From Taiwanofungus camphoratus (taxonomy: Eukaryota > Basidiomycota > Agaricomycetes > Polyporales > Taiwanofungaceae): a DNA stretch of 64,000 nt. Position 1 is the first letter of the stretch, and each line of letters begins with the position of its first letter. This document shows, in pieces, positions 56,431 through 64,000 of the stretch. Under the pieces are notes generated by a model. The model saw only the letters and a program-made list of their open reading frames with translations. It was not told where the DNA came from and did no database searches. The stretch covers positions 806,001-870,000 of the forward strand of contig CP021220.1 of the NCBI GenBank assembly GCA_003999685.1. Direction: 5' to 3'. A program made the position numbers and the translations under genes.

Positions 56431-59088
56431 TCACAGAGCCCAGATCTTCAAAGCAGAGTCACGCCCACCAGAGACGAGATAGCGGTCCATATATCGAAGC
56501 CTTTCCACAGGCTTGACATGGCCATTGATGGAGAGCGTCGAGTGCTGCATACTCGTACGGTTGTAGACCTGGAAATTAGTAAGCATCTATACAGTCATTT
56601 TCTTTCGCTGCTGCCATACCTTGACTCCGTTATCACCAGTGGCCGCGACGATTTTTCTTGTGTCGAACTGCAGTGCAGTAACGGCATGGTCGTATTTCAG
56701 CGTCTCGAAAATGCCACCCGTACGCAGGTCCCAAATCTACATGATATTCAATGAGAAACGTGGCTACAGCAAAGAATTTGAGCACTGACCCGGACGGACT
56801 TGTCCAGACTGCCGCTGACGACGTGCAGCTCGTCAAACTGCAAACAGCTCACTGGACCAGTATGACCCAACAACGTACGGTGAGGCTGGCCAATCCGCAC
56901 TGCGAGAGATGCATCAGCAGCTATATTGCGGGACCGAAGGATCTGAGCCACTCACTGTCCCACATCCGCACCGCGCCATCACCGCTCCCGCTGACGAGTG
57001 CGTAGCCCCAAAACTGCACCGCGCCAACAAAGTCCTGGTACATCTCCCAGCTGCCATCCGCATATGGCGGGGTGGGCACAGCGAACGTGCCTGCGGCCGC
57101 CGCTGCACCTGGAAAGAGATGGTTTGGCAGCGCGATGCCTGGCACAGCCGTCGGCGGATGCGAGATCGCCCAGAGGATGTCCATGGTCATGACGCACTGC
57201 CCGGTCGCAAGGTCCCACTGGCGCATCGTCTTGTCCGAAGCGCCTGTCACCTGATATACACATCAAGCGCACAAGTCAGACAGTCAATACTAATCCCAGA
57301 GCAATGTCCGCACCAGACATTCGTCCTCAAAGTACAATGTCGACACAGCCTTGGTGTGTCCCTCCAGCACGCGCACACATGGCCCGTCCCGCCCCGCCAC
57401 ACTTGCAGGCTTGCTGGCGCTCGAGCGGATCCCGTTCGTCTTCGCACGCGGTTTGTCCACGTCCTCATCCTCCTCCGCTACGTCGCTGAGGCTCAGCATC
57501 TCACCCTCCCAGTCGTCGTCGTCCTCCACCTGCCGCAGGTCCCATAGCCTAACCGTCCCGTCCTCGCCACCCGTCAGGCACACGTTGTCCTCGACCTGGA
57601 TGCATTTCACCGTGCCTTTGTGGCCGCGTAGCCGGCCGATCTCCTCGCCTGTGAGTAGATCCCACACATGGGGCTGTGGATCTTCTTGTGATGCGCTCAC
57701 GAGGGTACCGTAAGGCTCCGAAAAGTCCAAAGCGGTGATTGGGGTGGAATGGCCACCAAGCGTCTAGAATTACAACTATTGAATGTCTCAGGAGGCAGAA
57801 GATGAAGGGAATACTTTACCATGAAAGCTACGCCAGGTGGAAGTTCGTCATGTTCTGATGGCAGGAATGCAGGACCTACACATATAATGTCAGAGTATCA
57901 TACTACCATGATCATCGTCATGCCAAACCTTTCCGTCTTCGAGAACTCTGCAAGACATGATTCGCATGCGCAGGACTTCGAGTGCGACTTGTAGATTCCT
58001 CCAGTTCTAGCCGTTCCTTCACCCCTTCCACTAGAGATACTCGTAAGGATGAGTGACCATGACATAGAAGTATGCGGACTCACGCTCGTCGTGGAGTTCG
58101 AGTTCGTCCTCTTGTAACCTCAAAAGATCCTGCTCGAGTTTGGCGCGCATGGCATCTAGAGCGTCGATCTTGTTAGAGATCTCCGCGATCTCATTGTTGA
58201 TGAGAGTCTGGACAACATTAGTTATGTCCAGAGCGAAACGTGCAAGGGAAAGGGCGACATACTCTACGGACGTGAAGATTCTCCTTATCCCGCTCGATCT
58301 CGTGTGTCTGCCGCATGAGCTCATCCCTCCCAAACGTCTTACCCGCACTCAAACTCTGCCTCCCTCTCCGCTTCGCCTTGCCCTTGCGGCCCCTCGTCTC
58401 CGTACTCGTCACAACTACGACATCATCCTCGCTCGCGACGCTCTCGCCTTCATGCTCCTCCTCGTCTGTCAACAGCCCACGCGCACTCATCCCCAGCTTC
58501 TTCAGCCCGAGCCGCGGCGCCTCGACGTTGCGCGTCTGCCGCCGCCGTATGCGGCTCTTCTCTGCGCTCGGGATCGTCGCGTTGAACCCGCGCAGCAGAC
58601 TGACGTCCTGCGCAATGCCCTCCGGCTCCGGCACGTCCTCACCGAGCAGCTCGTCCGTCGCCTCGACGATTTGCAGGTCACGCGATGTGACCCGCCGCCC
58701 GCCGAGGCTAAAGCGCAGCGGCGCGCGGCCGAGCGTCGCGAAGTCGAGCTGGCGCGACCCGCTTGCGCTGCCGACCGAGCCGCGTGACCTGCCAGAGACA
58801 GTCGCAGCATTCACCATGCGTGGAGTCATGATGACGGGGGCCACTGGGGGTATTTACCGATCTGTTTCGTTGGCTACACAGTATAACAAGAATAAGACAC
58901 ATACAGTCGGTTAGGATCTTGGTAGAGTCATGCTTTCGGTGCGAGAACGGTGCGAGAATCGCCTTGGACACGACGTCCAGCCTGCTGCCTGTGCTGGCGG
59001 TGGAACTTGACGAGCTCTCTGCTGGAGGGTCGAGGGGCAGCAAAGGTGCGCGTTTCTTGTCTTTGCGCGTTTTGCTGGGTTGTGCCAT
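56431..59088 (-). CDS. MDV1: Mitochondrial fission adaptor, Mdv1/Caf4-like WD40 protein
   Basis: Adaptor that links the outer-membrane protein Fis1 to the dynamin Dnm1. It starts [20 protein letters not shown]. The N-terminal half includes [20 protein letters not shown] and [20 protein letters not shown] coiled coil follows, [20 protein letters not shown] then [21 protein letters not shown] seven-blade WD40 propeller makes the rest: [129 protein letters not shown], and [13 protein letters not shown] at the end (stop 56431-56433). An acidic insert ([12 protein letters not shown]) lies between blades, as in other Mdv1 proteins. Introns are short. The order coiled coil then WD40, and the charged inter-blade insert, support Mdv1 over a generic WD protein. 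Confidence 0.85.
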
Positions 59089-59430
59089 GTGTATTCAAGC
59101 CGTTGAGCTTGACGGCGCAAGCTTTGTGCTCTTCAGTAGTGCGTTAAACGTTTGCGGCCAAGTCGCGTCGGCCGCTAGCTCGGAGAGAACCGTCCTTAGC
59201 ACGTGCTAACGCGGCGCGCGAATTTGACCAGTCGCGGTTCCGCTCAACACTGCCATTACCGTCTGGTGCATCCGATCTTTGCTTGAAAAGTAAAAGTATT
59301 CCATCCAAACGCATATCAATCCGTGGTGCTACACTATTAGTACAAGTATCCTACACTACTTTGTATCTAAACACGACGTGTGAAGCCCCAATTCCAGATG
59401 ATAATATTAAGATTAATGATGCCACCGCCT
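59089..59430. other. Promoter region of the Mdv1-like gene
   Basis: About 340 bp upstream of the Mdv1-like start and downstream of the next minus-strand gene. No specific site identified. No gene supported. Confidence 0.4.
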
Positions 59431-60400
59431 TCAGGAGGCAGATGGGGTCCAGCCAAAGTCGACTATCAATGCGAAGCCGTAGGGATGCAGATCGTACTCC
59501 TTGCGAAGCAGAGGGAGCTTTTGAGACGCTGTGGGCCCGGGCAGCGATGATGACACGTATGAAGTATTCGCTCCGTCCAGGTCTGAGGAAGAATGCTCAG
59601 AAGGATCCTGCGGAGGTGAAAGCGTGTGGTTGATCGGTAACCCAATATGTGATAATGTTGGTGACGATGACGACGCATTCTGGCGGGAATCTAGCTTGCG
59701 GGAGAAGGGCCAGAACAGATTCCATATGCCTGTCCTGACTTCAGTAGTGCTCTCACCGACAGTCTTGTCTAATCCGGCTGCAGAAGTTTTCTCCTGTGCC
59801 TGGCTGGCAACCCCGATCTCTGCGCCGCCATCCTGGGACCCTGCTTCTGCTTCTGCCTCCTGGTTCTTTGTTTGCATCTTCTTCTCCAAGTCCTCCTTCA
59901 GACGTAAGACACTATTCACTTCCCACCGAGTTACGTTAAACGGCTCGAAGAGCCCCTTGGTTGTTATCTCGCACCAACAGCGGTCCACGATGGGGATGTC
60001 AGCTGGCTTCAGCTCCCCCGGCAGATCTGGTAGGACCGAAAGGAGCGCATCGGCAAAGGTCGTGACATTTTCTGACCATGGCACTGCCAGCGCGCTTTCG
60101 AGCGGGACCGGAGGCCAGTAGCAGAAGGACATGAACATGGCCGAGAGCAGGATTATACAATAGAAGCTGTCCTCGTGTCAATCAGGATTTACATTACATT
60201 TGCATGAGTAACCGAGTTGATCGGCGTACCATGGTCGTGCGTGTAATGTTGTCGAAAACACAAACAGTAAGAGGAAGAATGGCGGTGCTGTAGGGAACGG
60301 CAGCAGCACGAGCGGCAGATACCACCGAGTACACCTGTAGGAAGAGTTGCAGACGTTCAAAGGACGCTCAACTCAGCTAGCAACGGGACACTCACCACAT
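59431..60400 (-). CDS. Unknown protein with two N-terminal transmembrane helices
   Basis: I do not recognise the family. Spliced start MW (60398-60400, donor GTGAGT) joins to CTRWYLPLVLLPFPTAPPFF and LLLFVFSTTLHA, a first hydrophobic helix. A second intron (about 60184-60229) joins to FYCIILLSAMFMSFCYWPPV, a second helix. The rest is hydrophilic: LPDLPGELKPADIPIVDRCW, FEPFNVTRWEVNSVLRLKED, an Ala/Glu-rich stretch, then a Ser-rich part and LRKEYDLHPYGFALIVDFGW, ending TPSAS (stop 59431-59433). Total about 280 residues. The conserved-looking WCEITTKGLFEPFNVTRWEV suggests a fungal membrane protein with a globular part. The gene shares a short divergent promoter with the p23 gene. Confidence 0.62.
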
Positions 60401-60631
60401 CACTGGCTTTTGCTAACTAGTGCTGCAAGCAGTGCACGAAGGCCAAAGCATCGTCAAGCGTCTGTCCCGCCTGCCCTAAGTACAAGAATCACGTGGCGCG
60501 TTCCCATCTACACGCGCGTCTCCATTTGGGGCAACACATCTTCTCCTGGATTCTGGAGGTTTCCAACACTGCCCTTTATTTTTTGGCGCTGACCACCATT
60601 TGAACACCCACCTCTATCCATATCGACCACC
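60401..60631. promoter_or_regulatory. Divergent promoter with a candidate heat-shock element ahead of p23
   Basis: 231 bp between opposing starts. TTCTGGAGGTTTC at 60551-60563 fits the inverted-triplet form TTCnnGAAnnTTC with one mismatch (GAG). Another TTC at 60541 lies one turn upstream. The site is about 70-80 bp before the p23 ATG. A CACGTG lies at 60491-60496. Binding by Hsf1 is inferred from the motif and from p23 being a chaperone gene. Confidence 0.45.
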
Positions 60632-61547
60632 ATGCCTACACATCCTGAAGTTTTATGGGCCCAGCGCAGCTCGGAGGTGGACGACAAGAAGGTGAGTTGC
60701 CCGCGCCTGTGAGGCATACGCGTCGTGCTCACTTGGCGCGATCGGATACTTAACGCGTACCTTGTATCACGTAGAATATCCTCTACATCACCATCAACCT
60801 CCCAGACATCCAGCCAGAGACTCTCGAGTACAGTCTAACGGCGACATCAATATCCGTCAAGGCGAAGGCTGGCAAGTACGTGTTTTTATGTAATAAATGC
60901 CACCTTTTTTTCATGCGCTAAAATGCGAGTCTGTAGCAAGGACAAGGGTCTTGAAGAGAAGGACTATGCGTTCAGCCTCGACTTCTACAGCGAGGTGACT
61001 CCCGAGGTACGCCGATCGCCGCTACGCCGCGCCATAATTCGTCCTGACATTTTGGCTCCCGCAGGAATCACTCAAAAACCTGACGAGCCGTTCTCTTAAT
61101 CTCGTCCTGCGCAAGAAGGAGAAAAAGGCCGAGTACTGGCCGCGCTTGACCAAGGAGAAGATCAAGACGCCGTTCGTGAAGACCGACTTCAGCAAGTGGG
61201 TGGACGAGGACGAGCAGGATGGCGAGGCGCCTGCTGTGGATGAGGACTTTGACATGGGAGGCATGGGTGGCATGGGAGGTATGGGTGGAATGGGAGGTAT
61301 GGGTGGCATGGGAGGTATGGGTGGCATGCCGGGAGGCATGCCCGGCGGCATGGACTTCGAGGCGGTAAGTCCGCGATCCACGAGGTGTTTATGCTAGACA
61401 CTCATGCATGTTCTCCAGATGATGAAGTCGATGGGTGGCGACGGCGGCGCGGGGCTTGATGCGGGGCCTTCAGGTGCGGACATTGAGTCTGACGATTCGG
61501 ACGATGACGGCCCGCCGCCATTGGAGGAGGCGGAGCCCAAGGCATGA
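60632..61547 (+). CDS. SBA1: Hsp90 co-chaperone p23 / Sba1
   Basis: CS-domain protein that binds the ATP-bound, closed Hsp90 dimer and slows its ATPase. It starts MPTHPEVLWAQRSSEVDDKK, with the VLWAQRS motif of p23. It then reads NILYITINLPDIQPETLEYS, LTATSISVKAKAG, KDKGLEEKDYAFSLDFYSEV and NLVLRKKEKKAEYWPRLTKE. The last is the conserved WPRLTKEK segment, followed by KTPFVKTDFSKWVDEDEQDG, also diagnostic. A Gly-Gly-Met repeat and an acidic tail (DIESDDSDDDGPPPLEEAEP) follow, as in yeast Sba1. Stop TGA at 61545-61547. About 220 residues in about five exons. Converges with THR1, 185 bp apart. Confidence 0.95.
61254..61353 (+). repeat. Gly-Gly-Met coding repeat in p23
   Basis: Nine-base units of the type ATGGGTGGC or ATGGGAGGT repeat about eight times, then continue as imperfect PGGM units. 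Third positions vary in a regular alternation, showing duplication of an 18-bp double unit. Confidence 0.85.
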
Positions 61548-61732
61548 AAACGCGCGTGAGGAAAGTCTCGAGCCGAGGATGTACTTTGGAGCCATCTGTC
61601 GAAGAATGTCATTGTTTTTTGCTATCATTCAAGATACCTGACTATTTGATGAGAGGCTTCGCCGCTGCGTTTCTTTTTGAGTTTCTTGCATGAGCGAACG
61701 ATCGGGCCCAGCAAATTAACCCAAATGTATTG

Positions 61733-62914
61733 CTATGTAATTTGTTGTACGACACTACCGCCTACAACTGTCAGGAGCTTCCAATCCACTTCTACACCCT
61801 TTTCTCGGAAGATGGCTCGTGCATCCTCGGCAATCGCGTCAAATCCTGTCGTGGCAAGAGCAAGAATTGTGGGCCCCGCTCCTGAGAGGCAAATGCCTAG
61901 CAATCCTGGATGACTAGAGGGTGTAATCCTAGAGGTGACCTCTGGAAGACCAGGGATCTAAGATGTATTTGTGAACGTCCCTTAGCGCACACGACAGCCT
62001 GTAGACTCACGAGGGCTTTTCGGTATGGCTGATGTACTCGATCCTTCATCGCCTCATATATTAGCTCGGGATCAGGGGGGTTCTGGGCGAGGGCAGTAGT
62101 CAACACGGCTAATCGTTGCAGATTAAACACCTGCGAAAGTTGTCAAACCGCGATACACGGACAGTGCCAATCTAAGATGACCTACGAGGTCTTTGCGCGA
62201 ATAACTCGACGGCAGCACCTCCCTCGCCCTGGCAGTGCTCAGCTCGAACCTCGGAATGATTGCCACGGCCTTGATGCTCTCCGACCATCCGAACCGCACA
62301 TAGTGCCCGATGCCCAGCGGGGGGAGCGGCGGGTCCATGCCCCAGTCCTCCCCCGCGTCCGGCGGGTACTCGGGCAGCACCTCGCTCAGGGGCACGCTCG
62401 CCGCCTCCGTCGCGGCCTGGTCCAGCTCGCGCAGGTACGACCCGACGAAGCCGCCGATGAGCGCCGCGGTGACGTTGTCCGGGTGGCGCTCGACCATGAG
62501 CGCAAAGTCGAGCACGCGCGCGCGCCCGAGGCGCAGCGCGCCGAGCTCGCTGCCGAGCAGCACGCCCGCGATAACCGCGGCACCCGACGAGCCGAGCCCG
62601 CGCCCGAAGGGGATCTCGTTGTGTGCGCGGATGGCGAGGCCCGCGGGGAAGGCGGGGATCCCGTGGCAGCGCAGGACGTAGAGCGCGACGCGGGTCGTCA
62701 GGTTTTTGTACGCATCGAGGGGCACCTCGTCCGCGCCTTCGCCGGTGTAGTGGATTTCGGGCGCGGAGGCGGGGGATTTTGCGGACGGAAGGGTGATGGT
62801 CACGGTGAGGGTCAGGTAGAGCGAGAGTGAGAGCCCGACCACATCAAACCCAGGGCCAATATTTGCGGAGGTCGCGGGGACGCGGATAGTGAAGGATCTT
62901 GCAGCTGAGGACAT
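61733..62914 (-). CDS. THR1: Homoserine kinase
   Basis: GHMP-family kinase that phosphorylates L-homoserine, the step leading to threonine. It starts MSSAARSFTIRVPATSANIG; VPATSANIGPGFDVVGLSL is the N-terminal family motif. The ATP-binding motif is IPFGRGLGSSGAAVIAGV. VERHPDNVTAALIGGFVGSY follows, then AVAIIPRFELSTARAREVLP. An intron near 62120-62180 joins to VFNLQRLAVLTTALAQNP. A second joins AYRKAL-like PYRKAL to IPGLPEVTS, then SSHPGLLGICLSGAGPTILA, the third GHMP motif. It ends VVGGSVVQQIT with a stop TAG at 61733-61735. About 370 residues, in line with the family. Exon one is very GC-rich with G/C at third positions. Confidence 0.95.
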
Positions 62915-63344
62915 TTAGATATCTTCAAACGTTTCGCGCGTTCAGAAAAATGTGTTTGGACGCTTGTTGCAGCGCTGCAAACTGTTCGTCCGCGATGAGT
63001 CGGAAGCACCTCATCGTGACTCACATCCTCGCTTTTGCTGGGCTTCGTCTCTCCCTTCCGAAATGAAAGATCGAGGATGAAGATAGTATAGAAGACCGTG
63101 GTACTGTGGAAATTACCGCATATACGTATAGAAGGACAGTAAGGGTCCAAGATTCGTGGTTACTGCATCAAGTTGAGTTTGGTGATTGCGCCGAGGATCA
63201 CACGATCACAAGTGGCTAAGACTGGGATGGCTTGCAGAGCCAGTATAATACAATGAATCTCGAAATAATGGAAGCTACACCAGAGCTTAGAGCTATAAAA
63301 TTAACAATGGCCAATTGCCCTTTCTAACATTTATTAAGCATCGT
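62915..63344. other. Intergenic, promoter of THR1
   Basis: 430 bp between THR1 and the stop of the next minus-strand gene. No repeat or RNA gene seen. Confidence 0.4.
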
Positions 63345-64000
63345 CTATTCTACAGTGAAGCTGCAGAGACCACAACCGTCAACCACATGCCCTCTTCAAG
63401 TAAAGATGCTGGCAACACTCACTAGATCATGTCGTCAAGAGAACCATGCTGTGCGACAGCGACGAGGACGGGCTGGTGGTTCGCAGCGGTGTTGATGGAC
63501 GCCAGGCGGTACGCGCCCGCGGGCAGCCCGCCCGAGACCTCTGCGGTGAGCGTGCCGTTCTGCGCGGGCGAGTTGAGGCCCTTGAAGAACGCGAACGTGG
63601 TCGGGTCCGTCGGCGTCGTCTGGTTGAGCGACGTCAGCTTCTCGATCACGACGTGCGAGTGGCCTTGGATGTCGCCCGTCGTGGTGTTCACGACCTGCGG
63701 CGCGGCGAAGTAGTTGCTGTCCGCGTTCACGAAGAAGCCCGCGTCGAGGTGCGATATAGCCATCGTGATCGTGAAGTTGGTGTTCGCCTTGACACGGCCG
63801 AAGTTCTGCGGGGACACGAACTTGGCACTCGGCATGTTCGTCGTCGCCGCGATGACGCCCATCGGAGCGGGGTTGCACGAGCCGTTCTTGATCTGCTGCC
63901 CGTTCGTGAGCGACAGCTGCGGCACCGTCGCGCAGAAATTGATGAAGTTGTTCGAGGACGTCGCGGACGCGACTTGGCCTGCGGCGGGCCTGGAAGGAGA
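63345..64000 (-). CDS. Conserved secreted basidiomycete protein (5' part outside the window)
   Basis: Belongs to a widespread agaricomycete family of small secreted proteins of unknown role, recognised by the wording ATSSNNFINFCATVPQLSLT, NGSCNPAPMGVIAATTNMPS, NFTITMAISHLDAGFFVNAD, GHSHVVIEKLTSLNQTTPTD, TFAFFKGLNSPAQNGTLTAE and NTAANHQPVLVAVAQHGSLD. The start codon and signal peptide would lie beyond 64000. The raw frame meets TAG at 63422-63424, but a GTGAGT donor overlaps that TAG. Splicing to the acceptor CTCTGCAG (63361) gives DDMIYFTVE and TAG at 63345-63347, a better match to the usual end of the family. Several N-glycosylation sequons are present. Function is unknown. Confidence 0.8.

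Noticed and set aside
62177-62830. 217-codon plus-strand frame over THR1
   Set aside because: Shadow of the GC-rich homoserine kinase exon; Arg/Ala/Glu/Asp-rich with no motif.
1-64000. A defence island, CRISPR array or biosynthetic gene cluster
   Set aside because: No array of spaced repeats, no Cas or toxin-like genes, and no PKS, NRPS or terpene synthase core. The P450 is a primary-metabolism sterol enzyme, not a cluster tailoring enzyme.

Overview
The window reads as nuclear DNA of a filamentous basidiomycete, most likely a wood- or litter-associated Agaricomycete. Genes are broken by many short spliceosomal introns (mostly about 45-70 nt, GT..AG, CTNAY-like branch points). Gene content is typical of the group: a group X hybrid histidine kinase, a two-exon-plus stalked membrane protein, GH16 and GH5-like secreted hydrolases, and ergosterol and peroxisomal genes. 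There are no operons and no bacterial ribosome-binding sites. Splice sites were inferred by eye from reading-frame continuity and family motifs, so exact exon borders outside those stated are approximate.

Layout. 1-8.6 kb: 3' part of a very large two-component kinase with AAA/P-loop, GAF, HisKA, HATPase and receiver modules. 8.9-13.2 kb: divergent MFS transporter and Fpg/MutM-like DNA glycosylase. 13.4-18 kb: divergent Pho85-type CDK and UTP5/WDR43 ribosome-biogenesis factor. 18.3-23.6 kb: a disordered unknown protein, the sterol C-22 desaturase ERG5 (CYP61), and a small LEA-like protein with a mitochondrial presequence. 23.6-26 kb: gene-poor, with possible gene debris. 26-30.5 kb: a single-pass membrane protein and an AGC-like kinase. 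30.5-35.4 kb: a MITE-like hairpin, an unknown small gene, and a peroxisomal SCPx-type thiolase ending in AKL. 35.4-42.1 kb: lipoyl(octanoyl)transferase, a GH16 beta-glucanase, a second MITE-like hairpin, and an intact GH5-like hydrolase. 43.7-47.9 kb: ATP11 F1-ATPase assembly factor and an RluA-family pseudouridine synthase. 47.9-51.3 kb: gene-poor. 51.3-55.8 kb: a tandem pair of NmrA-like NAD(P)-binding proteins and a decayed second copy of the GH5-like gene. 56.4-64 kb: an Mdv1/Caf4-like mitochondrial fission adaptor, an unknown two-TM protein, the p23/Sba1 Hsp90 co-chaperone, homoserine kinase THR1, and the 3' part of a conserved secreted basidiomycete protein.

There is no sign of a biosynthetic cluster or defence island. 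Most genes are unrelated housekeeping loci arranged in divergent or convergent pairs. The most unusual object is in the GH16 gene. A single-step intron removal breaks the frame inside the catalytic motif. Removal of an internal intron that splits the acceptor AG of an outer intron restores GEVDIVEGVN exactly. That is the signature of a spliceosomal twin intron (stwintron). Other notable points are the paired functional and pseudogenised GH5-like copies, two foldback elements, a possible heat-shock element ahead of the p23 gene, and an overlapping signal-peptide-like upstream ORF at the kinase gene.
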